From FEN-1250 sp038237245 (GTDB taxonomy: Bacteria > Gemmatimonadota > Gemmatimonadetes > Gemmatimonadales > Gemmatimonadaceae): a stretch of DNA of 58,390 bases. The notes below the pieces were generated by a model. That model was not told where the DNA came from, made no database searches, and saw only the letters and a list, made by a program, of their open reading frames with translations. This document shows positions 1 to 8,526 of this stretch, one piece after another (within the stretch, counting starts at the first letter, position 1; every line of letters starts with the position of its first letter). The DNA is taken from positions 1 to 58,390 of the forward strand of contig JBBRYY010000009.1 in NCBI GenBank assembly GCA_038237245.1. The letters are read 5' to 3'. The position numbers and the translations under genes were made by a program.

Positions 1-386
1 CGCGACTGCGAAAGCGAGTCGAGCATGCGCGCGGTGTGCCGCAGCACCATCGCCTCGGTGCGATGTGGGAGCGGATCGGTCGACGAGAGATAGCCCTCGA
101 ATGCCGAGCTGGCCTCGTGACGACTGCCGCTCTTGTTCGCAGGGTCGAGCAGAAAGACGCCGTGCCAGAAGATCGCCTCGTGCGCGCCGAGCGAGCCCGG
201 CTCATTTCGCGAGAACGCCGCGAGCAGCGAGTCCGCGGATGCGTACTGCGCCTCCGCCGCGAGCCGCTGCGCGGAGTCGAGCGTCACCGCCCATCTCGTG
301 TCGACCGGCTTCGTCGCCGCAGCGTGAGGGCGGGCGCAGCCCAGCGCGAGGACGAAGCCGACAAAGATCAGTCGCGCACTCTTCAC
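1..386 (-). CDS. Lipoprotein, C-terminally truncated by window edge
   Basis: The gene reads from a GTG at 386 leftward off the window edge, so only about 128 N-terminal residues are visible. The start overlaps the stop of the upstream histidine kinase (GTGA, 4 bp), which fixes the start and suggests translational coupling. The N-terminus (VKSARLIFVGFVLALGC) is a short lipoprotein signal with Cys 17 at the lipobox. The rest is soluble, Ala/Ser-rich and helical, with a repeated xSADSLLAAF-like pattern that would suit TPR-type helices, but no family can be named. Because it follows a sensor kinase it may act in the same envelope-sensing pathway; this is inference. Confidence 0.6.
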   Translation of the reverse strand, partial: MKSARLIFVGFVLALGCARPHAAATKPVDTRWAVTLDSAQRLAAEAQYASADSLLAAFSRNEPGSLGAHEAIFWHGVFLLDPANKSGSRHEASSAFEGYLSSTDPLPHRTEAMVLRHTARMLDSLSQS

Positions 387-1912
387 GCGCTGGCGTCCAC
401 GTTCGTCGTGCTCATCGACTTTCGGCGCACACGAGGACCCGTGCGCACCGGAAGCACGATGCTGAACGTCGTCCCCTCGCCCACGCGGCTCTCCACGGTC
501 AGCTTGCCGCCGTGCGCGTCGACGATCTGCTTCGCGATCGCGAGTCCGAGTCCGGTGCCATCGTGTGCCGCCGAGTGCTGGTTGTCCGCCTGGAAGAACT
601 TCCGGAAGATGTGCGGCAGCTGCTCCGGCGGGATGCCGGCACCGGTGTCGGTGACGGTCACACGAAGCTGCCCTCCGTCGGCCTGCACGTCCAGCTCCAC
701 CGTTCCTTCCTTCTTCGTGAACTTGAAGGCGTTCGACAGCAGGTTGCCGAGCACCTCGTTGATGCGGTCGGGATCCCAGACGACTTCCGCCGGGAGCGGC
801 CCCGTACGCACGACACGGAAATTGATCTCGCGCTGTAGCGAAAGCACGTGGAACGTATCTTCGAGCTCGCTCAGGAAATGCCCGAGCTCCGTCGGGCGGA
901 GATCGAGCTTCCCGCCGCCGGCCTCGAAACGGCTGATGTCGAGCAGCTGGTGCACGAGGCGCGACAGCGATCGCGTCTGCGCATCGACCGTGTGGAGGAT
1001 CTCGCCCTGCTTTGCCGAGATCGATCCGTACACCCCTTCGTTGAGCAGTTGCAGGTAGCCGAGGATGACGTTGATGGGTGTCTTGAGCTCGTGCGACGCG
1101 ACCGACACGAACTCGGCCTTCAACCGGTCGAGCTGCGCGAGCTGCGCAGCCATCGATTTGTAGCTCGCCGCGAGTCGCCCGAACTCGTCGTTCCGTTCCG
1201 GAGACACCGACAGCTTGTAGTCGAACTGCCCGGTCGCGACGGCTTCCATCCCCGCCTCGAGATCCTGCACCGGCTTGCTGACGGTGCGCCAGAGCGCGAT
1301 GGAGACGAGCAGCGCGACGCTCGCCGCGACCGCGAGTCCGATCCCCGCGATTTCGGTGGTGTTGTCGACGAGCGCCGTCGCGTCGTCGACGAGCCCGCGC
1401 GTGCGGTCGGCGAGTACGAGCTCCGCGTCGCGCAGCGCCGTCTCGATCTCGCGCGTCGCCGGCAGGTACTGGCGCGTCGAGATCGTGTCTGCAATCGCAG
1501 GGCTCGCGGCCGCGTGCGACATCTCCACCGGCGCGATGCGGCGCAGCTTCTCGATCTGTCTGTCGATGCGCGCGCGCGCGTTCTCGAGATCGTAGCCCTG
1601 CAGCGAGTCGTTCGTCGCGTGCATGGTTTCGAGCAGCGTGTTCACGTGCGCGAGGGCAGCCGTGTCGTGCACGAAGAGCAGGCGCTCCTCACTCTGGCGG
1701 AGTTCGTCCGCCGTCGCACGCATTCGGCCCACCAGCAGCGAGGCGCCGAACGCGTGATCGCGCAGCTGCCGCGTGGTGGTGTGGAGCTGCTCGAGCGAGT
1801 GGAGCGCGAAGGCGAGTGGCGCGAGCAGGATGAGCAGATTCGCGAACAGTCCGAGCGCGAGCTTCGAGCGAATCGTCACGCTGCACACTCGCGCGGCGCC
1901 GGCGAGATGCAC
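383..1912 (-). CDS. Membrane sensor histidine kinase (HAMP, HisKA, HATPase)
   Basis: Two-component sensor kinase of about 500 residues. A first membrane segment at about residues 18-38 is followed by a helical periplasmic region (about 40-185) that resembles four-helix-bundle chemoreceptor-type sensors, a second membrane segment (about 190-207), a HAMP linker (207-262), the HisKA box with VASHELKTPIN (phosphoacceptor His near 275), and an HATPase domain with N box NLLSNAFKF, G1 DTGAGIPP and G2 GTGLGLAIAKQ. The first ATG at 1912 may be too early; in-frame GTG codons at residues 9 and 12 (CSVTIRSKLALG) are alternative starts. No response regulator is adjacent, so the partner is unknown. It overlaps the lipoprotein gene by 4 bp. 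Confidence 0.9.
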   Translation of the reverse strand: MHLAGAARVCSVTIRSKLALGLFANLLILLAPLAFALHSLEQLHTTTRQLRDHAFGASLLVGRMRATADELRQSEERLLFVHDTAALAHVNTLLETMHATNDSLQGYDLENARARIDRQIEKLRRIAPVEMSHAAASPAIADTISTRQYLPATREIETALRDAELVLADRTRGLVDDATALVDNTTEIAGIGLAVAASVALLVSIALWRTVSKPVQDLEAGMEAVATGQFDYKLSVSPERNDEFGRLAASYKSMAAQLAQLDRLKAEFVSVASHELKTPINVILGYLQLLNEGVYGSISAKQGEILHTVDAQTRSLSRLVHQLLDISRFEAGGGKLDLRPTELGHFLSELEDTFHVLSLQREINFRVVRTGPLPAEVVWDPDRINEVLGNLLSNAFKFTKKEGTVELDVQADGGQLRVTVTDTGAGIPPEQLPHIFRKFFQADNQHSAAHDGTGLGLAIAKQIVDAHGGKLTVESRVGEGTTFSIVLPVRTGPRVRRKSMSTTNVDASA

Positions 1913-2214
1913 GAAGGGCGCGCCGTTATCGGGCGCCCCGCCGTGGACCGAACCGGAGGTGCAGGCTCAAATCGCATCTCGTTCACCATCTCCATGATCG
2001 CAGCCCTGCCATTGCCTGCGCCAAGGGCCGCCAGCCGACGGACTCGCAAATGATTGGCCATCCGAACACTTCATGAAAATCGGCCCCAGCTACCACTAGC
2101 CGCAACCTCTCGATTTTGTTCCGCTCATACGGTCATTTCTGCGTATAGGTACGTTGACACTCGTCACAGCGGCGGGATAGCTTGCGCTCCCCAAACGTAA
2201 CCTCAGCCAGATCA
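1913..2214. other. Divergent intergenic region, histidine kinase / asnS
   Basis: About 300 bp between the start of the leftward histidine kinase and the rightward asnS. I see no convincing gene. Reading frames through it are short and lack family resemblance. The right part (2100-2214) is relatively AT-rich and holds the asnS promoter; the left part has a GGGCGC/GCGCCC hairpin near 1918-1942. Confidence 0.5.
2154..2183 (+). promoter_or_regulatory. Probable asnS promoter
   Basis: TTGACA at 2154-2159 and TAGCTT at 2178-2183, 18 bp apart, 31 bases before the asnS start. The same -10 word recurs before other genes in the window. Confidence 0.6.
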
Positions 2215-3516
2215 ATGACATTGGCATTCACGCGCATTAGCGGATTGAGCAGCGAAGTCGGCAAGCCGGTCACCGTCCGGGGGTGGATCACCACCGTTCG
2301 CTCCTCCGGCAAAGTAGCCTTCCTCGTGTTACGGGACGGCACCGGCCTGCTGCAGTGCGTCCTCGTGAAATCCGCGGTGACCCAGGAGGTCTGGGATCGC
2401 TTCGCGCAGCTGTCGCTCGAGACCTCCGTCGCGGTCACCGGCGACGTCCGCGCAGACGCGCGCGCCCCCGGCGGCTACGAGCTCGGCGTCACCGACCTCG
2501 CGATCATCGGCACGAGCCCGCTCGATTATCCGATTCAGCCGAAGGAGCACGGGATCGACTTCCTCCTCGATCATCGCCACCTCTGGCTTCGCTCGCCACG
2601 CCAGCGCGCGATCGCGACGATCCGGAGTGAGCTGGAGCAGGGAATTCAGGACTTCTTCTACCAGCGCGAATTCCTCCGCGTCGACACGCCGATCCTCACC
2701 GCCGCCATCGGCGAGCGCTCCGGACTCTTCTCCACCGAATACTTCGACGAAGGGAACGCCTACCTCGCGCAGACGGGACAGCTCTACGGCGAGGCCGCCG
2801 CGGCCGCGTGGGGACAGATCTACACCTTCGGCCCAACCTTCCGCGCCGAGAAGTCGAAGACGCGGCGGCATCTCACCGAGTTCTGGATGATCGAGCCGGA
2901 GGTCGCGTGGAACGACTCGAACGACAACATGAAGCTGCAGGAAGATTTCGTGTCGTATCTCGTGCAGCGCGCGCTCGAGAAGCGCTCGGCCGAGCTGACG
3001 GAGCTCGAGCGCGATCTGACGAAGCTCGAAGGGATCAAGCCGCCCTTCCCACGCCTCGAGTACACAGACGCGATCGACCTGCTCCATCGTAAGGGAAGCA
3101 CGACCCAATGGGGCGAGGATCTCGGCGCCGAGGACGAGTCGCTCATCGTCGCCGACTACAGCCTCCCCGTTTTCGTGATGAACTATCCGAAGGAAGCGAA
3201 GGCGTTCTACATGAAGGAGAATCCCGCTGATCCGCGCACGGTGCTCTGCGACGATCTGCTCGCGCCCGAGGGCTACGGCGAGATGATCGGCGGGAGCCAG
3301 CGCGAGGATGACTACGACCGGTTGCTCAAGCGCATCATCGAAGAGGGGCTCGATCCCGCGGCCTACGCGTGGTATCTCGACCTTCGCCGCTACGGTACCT
3401 TCGTGCATTCGGGCTTCGGTCTCGGCCTCGAGCGGACGATCGCGTGGATTTGCGGTCTTCCGCATTTGCGCGAGGCGATCGCGTTTCCGCGCATGATGCA
3501 TCGGCTGCGTCCCTGA
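2215..3516 (+). CDS. asnS: Asparaginyl-tRNA synthetase
   Basis: Class IIb aminoacyl-tRNA synthetase charging tRNA-Asn in the cytoplasm. An N-terminal OB-fold anticodon-binding domain (about residues 6-105, with VTVRGWITTVRSSGKVAFL) precedes the catalytic domain. Motif 2 (FRAEKSKTRRHLTEFWMIEP) and motif 3 (GFGLGLERTIAW) are intact. The lack of the large insertion seen in bacterial AspRS supports Asn rather than Asp specificity. I chose the ATG at 2215, which begins right at the OB fold; an in-frame ATG at 2182 would overlap the promoter -10 box. Length of 433 residues is normal for AsnRS. Convergent with mazG. Confidence 0.93.
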   Translation: MTLAFTRISGLSSEVGKPVTVRGWITTVRSSGKVAFLVLRDGTGLLQCVLVKSAVTQEVWDRFAQLSLETSVAVTGDVRADARAPGGYELGVTDLAIIGTSPLDYPIQPKEHGIDFLLDHRHLWLRSPRQRAIATIRSELEQGIQDFFYQREFLRVDTPILTAAIGERSGLFSTEYFDEGNAYLAQTGQLYGEAAAAAWGQIYTFGPTFRAEKSKTRRHLTEFWMIEPEVAWNDSNDNMKLQEDFVSYLVQRALEKRSAELTELERDLTKLEGIKPPFPRLEYTDAIDLLHRKGSTTQWGEDLGAEDESLIVADYSLPVFVMNYPKEAKAFYMKENPADPRTVLCDDLLAPEGYGEMIGGSQREDDYDRLLKRIIEEGLDPAAYAWYLDLRRYGTFVHSGFGLGLERTIAWICGLPHLREAIAFPRMMHRLRP

Positions 3517-3548
3517 GCCTCGCGCGCGAGCTTCGCATGAGCGCGACC

Positions 3549-4319
3549 TTACTCCGCGAGCTTGACCTCGTTCCAGAGCGCGTCGAGCGCGACGACGCCA
3601 GCGTCCGCGACGACGATGCCGCGCTCGCGCGCGAGCGTCTCGACCGCCTCGAAGCGCCGCGCAAACTTGTCGGTGGCGCGATCGAGTGCGAGTGCGGGAT
3701 GCACGCCGGCGCGCCGGCAGAGATTGATGCTCGCGAACAGCAGATCGCCGAGTTCGTCTTCGAGATGCGCGTGCGCGCGCGCGTCGCCGCCGGGGCCGAT
3801 CTTGTCCTGCTGCGCGAGCTCACCGCGCACTTCCGCGAGCTCCTCTTCGACCTTCTTCGCCGGACCTTCGGTGTCGTCCCAGTCGAAGCCGACGCCGGCG
3901 GCGCGCTCCTGCAGCCGGTACGCGCGATGCAGCGTCGGGAGCGCGGCGGGGAGCCCGTCCGCGATCGATTCGCGCTTCGCTGCCTTCATCTCCTCCCACG
4001 GACGTCGCTCGCCGCCGCCGAAGAGATGCGGATGCCGCTCGTGCATCTTCGTGATCAGCGACTCCGCCACATCGTTCACATCGAACTCACCCTCTTCCTC
4101 GGCGATCACCGAGTGAAAGAGCACCTGCAGCAGCACGTCGCCGAGCTCTTCGCGCATGTGCGCGCGATCGCCGCGCCGAAGTGCGTCGTCGAGCTCGTGG
4201 GCTTCCTCGATGAGATAGGGGCGAAGAGAGTCGTGCGTCTGCGCACGGTCCCAGTCGCAGCGCGCGCGGAGATCGCGCATGAGCGCGAGCGCGTCGTCGA
4301 GCGTCGGTTTGTCGGGCAT
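3549..4319 (-). CDS. mazG: Nucleoside triphosphate pyrophosphohydrolase MazG
   Basis: All-alpha NTP pyrophosphatase that hydrolyses (d)NTPs to NMPs and pyrophosphate, usually a house-cleaning enzyme. The 256-residue chain has the two tandem MazG domains of the full-length family: the first with the Mg-binding EExxE/ExxD pattern (EEAHELDDAL and EELGDVLLQV, about 38-66), the second near 165-205 (EEELAEVRGEL, EDELGDLLFA). The insertion between them carries the usual HPHLFGG segment. A Shine-Dalgarno (GGAGG) lies 5-10 bases before the ATG. Divergent from alr with 47 bp between the starts. Confidence 0.93.
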   Translation of the reverse strand: MPDKPTLDDALALMRDLRARCDWDRAQTHDSLRPYLIEEAHELDDALRRGDRAHMREELGDVLLQVLFHSVIAEEEGEFDVNDVAESLITKMHERHPHLFGGGERRPWEEMKAAKRESIADGLPAALPTLHRAYRLQERAAGVGFDWDDTEGPAKKVEEELAEVRGELAQQDKIGPGGDARAHAHLEDELGDLLFASINLCRRAGVHPALALDRATDKFARRFEAVETLARERGIVVADAGVVALDALWNEVKLAE

Positions 4320-4337
4320 CGTTCCTCCGGGGCGCGA

Positions 4338-4367
4338 AAGCTATTCGCCTCCGGGCTCGCGCGGCAA
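4338..4367 (-). promoter_or_regulatory. Probable mazG promoter
   Basis: On the minus strand TTGCCG (4367-4362) and TAGCTT (4343-4338), spaced 18 bp, with the TAGCTT box 18 bases before the mazG ATG. The -35 box overlaps the alr start codon region, so the two genes may influence each other. Confidence 0.4.
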
Positions 4368-5446
4368 TGCCGATGCGCCTGACGCGCGGCTGGATCGAGG
4401 TCGACCTCGACGCAGTCGTGCGCAACGCGCGCACGCTGGCGGCGCGCGTCCCCGCAATTCTTCCCATGGTGAAGGCGGATGCGTACGGCGTCGGCGCAAT
4501 TCGTGTCGCGCGCGCGCTCGAGCAGCTCTCGCCGTGGGGGTACGGCGTGGCGACCGTGGACGAAGGACGCGAGCTCCGCTTCGCGGGGATCACGAGGCCG
4601 ATCGTGCTCTTCACCTCCGTGGACCTCGCCGAGCTTCCAGCCGTGCGCGACGCGACGCTCACCCCCGCGCTGGCATCCGCGCAGGCGATCGAGCGATGGA
4701 ACAGCATCGCGGGTCGAGCATGGCATCTGGCGATCGACACCGGCATGTCGCGCGCAGGTATTCGCTGGAGCGAAGTCGGAGCGCTGGCCGCGCTGCTGCG
4801 ACGTCACCCTCCGGAGGGTGCATTTACCCACTTTCACTCGGCCGCGCTCGACGACGGGACGCTGCGCGAGCAGGAAGCGCGATTCGAGCGCGCGCTCGCG
4901 GCGCTCCCCGCAATGCCGTCGGTGCTGCATGCCGAGAATTCCGCGGCGCTCGCGAGGGCCGCGAAGTCGAGGTGGAGCGTTGGACGCCCGGGAATTTTTC
5001 TCTATGGCGGGGATGTCGGCGTCGTGGACGTGCGGCCGGAGCCGGTGGTCTCCGTGCGCGCTCGCATCGTCGAGCTCCGCACCGTCGCCGCCGGCGAGAG
5101 CGTGAGCTACGACGCCACCTTCCGCGCCGACCATGAGATGCGGATCGCGACGCTTCCACTCGGCTACGCGGATGGCTATCGGCGCGCACTCGGCAATCGC
5201 GCGCACGGGCTCATCGCCGGGCGTCGTGCACCGGTGGTCGGTGTCGTGACGATGGACATGACGATGCTCGACGTCACCGATCTGCCAGTGGAGATCGGCG
5301 ATGTCGCGACGCTGCTCGGCGGCGATGGCGCGACGCCGATCGAGCTCGCGGAGCTCGCCGAATGGGCAAGCGCGAGTCCATACGAGCTGCTCACCGGGCT
5401 GCATGCGCGGCTGCCGCGCCACTACTACGGAGGCGACGCGGTGTGA
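4367..5446 (+). CDS. alr: Alanine racemase
   Basis: PLP enzyme interconverting L- and D-alanine for peptidoglycan. The PLP lysine is Lys36 in MVKADAYGVG. The second catalytic base is the Tyr in GESVSYDATF (most relatives have SYG, here SYD). The phosphate-binding and dimer residues (GRPGIFLYGG, PLGYADGYRR, VGVVTMDMTM) are present. The 359-residue length is normal: N-terminal TIM barrel to about residue 230, then the C-terminal beta domain. The ATG at 4367 fits; ATG at residue 3 is an equal alternative. Confidence 0.93.
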   Translation: MPMRLTRGWIEVDLDAVVRNARTLAARVPAILPMVKADAYGVGAIRVARALEQLSPWGYGVATVDEGRELRFAGITRPIVLFTSVDLAELPAVRDATLTPALASAQAIERWNSIAGRAWHLAIDTGMSRAGIRWSEVGALAALLRRHPPEGAFTHFHSAALDDGTLREQEARFERALAALPAMPSVLHAENSAALARAAKSRWSVGRPGIFLYGGDVGVVDVRPEPVVSVRARIVELRTVAAGESVSYDATFRADHEMRIATLPLGYADGYRRALGNRAHGLIAGRRAPVVGVVTMDMTMLDVTDLPVEIGDVATLLGGDGATPIELAELAEWASASPYELLTGLHARLPRHYYGGDAV

Positions 5447-5531
5447 GCGCCGGGCGAATGGTGGGCGGCGGTCGCCCATCCTAGTAGCTTTCCGCGAGTT
5501 GCGGGGCACCGAACCGCGGCAGCGGGGTTCA

Positions 5532-5621
5532 ATGAGGGCTCGGACACCCCAGGTGGCCGGCACGTCGGACATCTACCAGTCACTTCCCGAGGACGACCTG
5601 CACTCTCCGACCGCCGAATGA
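5532..5621 (+). CDS. Possible 29-residue leader ORF upstream of cdd
   Basis: ATG at 5532 opens a 29-codon frame (MRARTPQVAGTSDIYQSLPE and so on) whose TGA overlaps the cdd ATG (ATGA). A TAGCTT box sits at 5485-5490. The overlap suggests translational coupling, but there is no clear Shine-Dalgarno and no family match I recognise. It may be only the untranslated cdd leader. Confidence 0.3.
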   Translation: MRARTPQVAGTSDIYQSLPEDDLHSPTAE

Positions 5622-6028
5622 CGCTAGCGGCCACGAACGACTCGCTCCGTGCCGCCGCGTTCTCCGTGATGGCTCGGGCCTACGCTCCCTACTCGCACTT
5701 TCGGGTTGGCGCGGCGCTGGCGACTTCGACGGGGAAAACGTTCGTCGGTTGCAATGTCGAAAACGCTGCTTACGGCGCAACGATCTGTGCGGAACGCGCT
5801 GCGGTCCTGAGCGCGGTTGCACAGGGCGAGCGCAGCTTCACATCGCTCGTGATCGCGACGGAAGGCGCGCAGCCCGCCGCCCCGTGCGGCATCTGTCGCC
5901 AGGTGCTCGCGGAATTTACCCCGTCGCTCGTGATCGCGAGCTTCACGACCGCTGGCGCGGAGTCGCACTGGTCGCTCGACCAGCTGCTCCCCGCGCCATT
6001 CACTTTGAATTCTCTGCCTCGCTCATGA
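5618..6028 (+). CDS. cdd: Cytidine deaminase
   Basis: Deaminates (deoxy)cytidine to (deoxy)uridine in pyrimidine salvage. Homotetrameric short form, 136 residues. Zinc and catalytic residues are visible: the CAE box in GATICAERAAV (Cys and catalytic Glu) and the PCGICRQ box (two Cys). The N-terminal YAPYSHFRVGAAL and NVENAAYG segments are the family substrate-binding motifs. The stop overlaps the next gene (ATGA). Confidence 0.95.
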   Translation: MTLAATNDSLRAAAFSVMARAYAPYSHFRVGAALATSTGKTFVGCNVENAAYGATICAERAAVLSAVAQGERSFTSLVIATEGAQPAAPCGICRQVLAEFTPSLVIASFTTAGAESHWSLDQLLPAPFTLNSLPRS

Positions 6029-7386
6029 TTGTGCGCCGCGCGTCCTACCGCTTGCTCCCGATCTTCGGAATCGCTCTGCTCGCGCTCGCCGCGTGCAAGG
6101 AGGATATCGCCGGCGGGTGTGCAAGTCCATCGCTCTGTCCCGGACAGACGCTCGAGGTGCACGACACGATCCTCGTCGCCTCCGAGGTGATCGATACGTC
6201 GGTCGTCGTGAGCGGGATGCCGCCTCTCGGCACCGAGACCGGGCTGCTCGTCGCCCGCTATGGCGACGCGAACGGCGATAGCGTCGTATCCGGCGCCGTG
6301 CTCCGCTTCGACTCGCTACGGCGATTCTTCCCGCAGGTCGATACGACGGTGGCGCCGCGACCCGTGGTCAGCATCAGCTCGGCGTCGCTCCATTTTACCT
6401 CGACGCCGGACACATCGCTCGTCCGCGATTCGGTGCGCTTCGAGGTGATCGACGTAGACGCGAACGTGCCGGACCTGGATACGGCGACGATCCATCAGCT
6501 GTTCGTCACGCGCCCGTCGCTCGGCACGCTGAACGTGAACAAGGACTCACTGTCGATCGCGCATGTCGTGCCGCTCGACACCACCTTCGTGCGTCAGCAC
6601 GTGACGGTGGGAGCGCGTATTCGGCTCGGCGTGCGCGTGTACAGCTACGGGCACAGCGACTCGACCGGTCGTGTGGCGATCGCGATCACCCCGATCACCT
6701 CGGCTACGTCGGCGGCCAGCAGGTCGTCGGGATCGTCTCTGGTGTACGAGGGACATGCTGCGGTCGCGGACACGGTGGACTCGCTCACCTTTACGAACTT
6801 CTCCGTTTCGAAGTCGTCCGGCGGTCCCGAGTTTCGCTACCTCGCGAACTACCAGCTCGTGCTCAAGGGCTCGCCCCCTGCGCCGGCAGGTTTGCTGCCG
6901 GTGGGCGGCCTGCCATCGAACCGCGTCTATCTGCGCTTCGATCTTCCCACCTCGCTCATCGATTCGTCGACGACGATCGTGCGCGCCGCGCTCATTCTAC
7001 ACCAGCGCGGCGATTCGGCATTCAGCGATGTGGATTCGATCACACTTACTCCTCGAGTCGTGATCGCGTCGCCGATCGTGACGGACATATCGAAGGCGGC
7101 GCTGCTGCTCGCCGATCTGACGACCGTTCCGCTCACCGGTGTTCGCGTCAATCCGGGCGAGACGCGGAGCGATACCATCGCGCTCGTCTCGCGCGCGGCG
7201 AGCATCGTCTCGCTCTGGCGTGCGGAGGGACCGGTGGTGATGCAGCGAGCGATCGTGCTGCAGTCGTCGAGCGAAGGCCATGATGCGCGACGCTTTCTGA
7301 TTTACTCAAATACTGCGCTGCCGGACTCACTCCGTCCGCGATTGCGCCTGACCTATATCCCGCGCAGCGGCTTCGGACTTCCGTGA
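6025..7386 (+). CDS. Secreted lipoprotein, unknown function
   Basis: The ATG at 6025 overlaps the cdd stop by 4 bp and gives a clean lipoprotein signal (LLPIFGIALLALAAC, lipid Cys at residue 24). An earlier in-frame start would lie inside cdd and lacks a signal. The mature part of about 430 residues is rich in Ser, Thr, Val and Asp, predicted mostly beta, with repeated runs such as VYLRFDLP and LRPRLRLTYIPR, as in surface beta-sandwich lipoproteins. No named family. It overlaps the next gene, an outer-membrane barrel, by 1 bp, so the two probably act together at the outer membrane (inference). Confidence 0.75.
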   Translation: MIVRRASYRLLPIFGIALLALAACKEDIAGGCASPSLCPGQTLEVHDTILVASEVIDTSVVVSGMPPLGTETGLLVARYGDANGDSVVSGAVLRFDSLRRFFPQVDTTVAPRPVVSISSASLHFTSTPDTSLVRDSVRFEVIDVDANVPDLDTATIHQLFVTRPSLGTLNVNKDSLSIAHVVPLDTTFVRQHVTVGARIRLGVRVYSYGHSDSTGRVAIAITPITSATSAASRSSGSSLVYEGHAAVADTVDSLTFTNFSVSKSSGGPEFRYLANYQLVLKGSPPAPAGLLPVGGLPSNRVYLRFDLPTSLIDSSTTIVRAALILHQRGDSAFSDVDSITLTPRVVIASPIVTDISKAALLLADLTTVPLTGVRVNPGETRSDTIALVSRAASIVSLWRAEGPVVMQRAIVLQSSSEGHDARRFLIYSNTALPDSLRPRLRLTYIPRSGFGLP

Positions 7387-8513
7387 TGCGAACGATCAGC
7401 ACGCTCGTCCTCTGCGCGACCGTTGCCACGTCCGCAGCCGCTCAGGGCACGCTCAGCACGCAGGGCTTCGGCTATCCCGCAGGTGGGCTCTCGACGCACG
7501 CCGAGGCCCTTGGCGGGTCGATTGCCGAAAGCGATCCACTGTCGCCGGTGAATCCCGCAACGCTCACCTCCTGGGGGCGCCCCGGGCTGTACTTTCAATA
7601 CGATCCCGAATTCCGGACGGTCAGTGGCGGCGGCAACAACAGCAGCACGCTCACCGCGCGATTCCCGATGGTCGCCGGCGCGCTGAACATCGGCCCGCGG
7701 TTCACCTTCGGTCTCTCGGCGACGACCTTTCTCGACCGCACCTGGGAAGTCACACGCTCGGGCTACGTGCACGAAGGCGCAGACAGCTCGCTCTATGGTG
7801 AGAAGTTCAGCACCGATGGCGCGATCAACGATCTGCGCGCCGCCTTTGCGTTCGCGGTGCTGCCGACGCTGAGCATCGGCATTGGAGGCCACGTGCTGAC
7901 GGGGCAGAACCGGCTCCTCATCACACGCGAATTCACCGACACCTCGACGGCGATCTTCAGCGAGAGATCGACGTTGAGCTACACCGGGCATTCGGTTTCC
8001 GGCGGCATCGCGTGGCGACCGCTTCCGGTGCTCTCTTTCGGCGTTTCAGGGGTCGCCGGCGGTACCATGCACTCCTTCCGCAACGACACGTCGCTGAGCA
8101 CAGCGAAGGTTCCGAAGCGATTCGGCTTCGGTGGGCTCTTCGGCGGAATCTCGGGGCTGCTGCTTTCCGCAAACGCCGAGTGGAACGGGTGGTCGGCGCT
8201 CAACGGACTCGGCGATGCGGATGCACACGCCGTCGACGGCTGGGATTACGGCGTCGGCGCCGAGGTGCGCGCGCCCGCGTTGTTCGGCCAGGAGATCCCG
8301 GTGCGGATAGGCTACCGGCATCGCATTCTCCCCTTCGAGGCGGCGGGCGAGGTGGTGCACGAGACGGACTACAGCGCGGGGATCGGCATCCCGATCCGGC
8401 GCGGTACCTCGCGCGTCGATTTTTCACTCACGCGATCGAATCGCAGCGCGAACGTTCCCGATGTCACGGAGCACGCGTGGATCCTGAGCGCCGGATTCTT
8501 CGTCCGTCCCTGA
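7386..8513 (+). CDS. Outer-membrane beta-barrel protein (PorV/FadL-like)
   Basis: Signal peptide ends near residue 20 (ATVATSAAAQ). The next segment, EALGGSIAESDPLSPVNPATL, resembles the AMGGAxxAxADDxxAxxxNPAGL motif at the start of PorV/FadL/OmpP1-type barrels. The rest alternates amphipathic beta strands and ends in a terminal aromatic strand (ILSAGFFVRP). About 375 residues. The start overlaps the preceding lipoprotein stop (TGATG); a GTG 3 bases earlier is an alternative. The lipoprotein/barrel pairing suggests a surface complex. Substrate unknown. Confidence 0.72.
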   Translation: MRTISTLVLCATVATSAAAQGTLSTQGFGYPAGGLSTHAEALGGSIAESDPLSPVNPATLTSWGRPGLYFQYDPEFRTVSGGGNNSSTLTARFPMVAGALNIGPRFTFGLSATTFLDRTWEVTRSGYVHEGADSSLYGEKFSTDGAINDLRAAFAFAVLPTLSIGIGGHVLTGQNRLLITREFTDTSTAIFSERSTLSYTGHSVSGGIAWRPLPVLSFGVSGVAGGTMHSFRNDTSLSTAKVPKRFGFGGLFGGISGLLLSANAEWNGWSALNGLGDADAHAVDGWDYGVGAEVRAPALFGQEIPVRIGYRHRILPFEAAGEVVHETDYSAGIGIPIRRGTSRVDFSLTRSNRSANVPDVTEHAWILSAGFFVRP

Positions 8514-8526
8514 GCGGGCGTCGGCG

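Noticed and set aside
36..1058. Long plus-strand open frame opposite the histidine kinase
   Set aside because: Arg-rich shadow of the minus-strand kinase and lipoprotein genes; no family motifs.
2800..3516. Aspartyl-tRNA synthetase as identity of the asnS gene
   Set aside because: Size, domain layout and the motif 2 context EKSKTRRHLTEFWMIEPE fit asparaginyl-tRNA synthetase.
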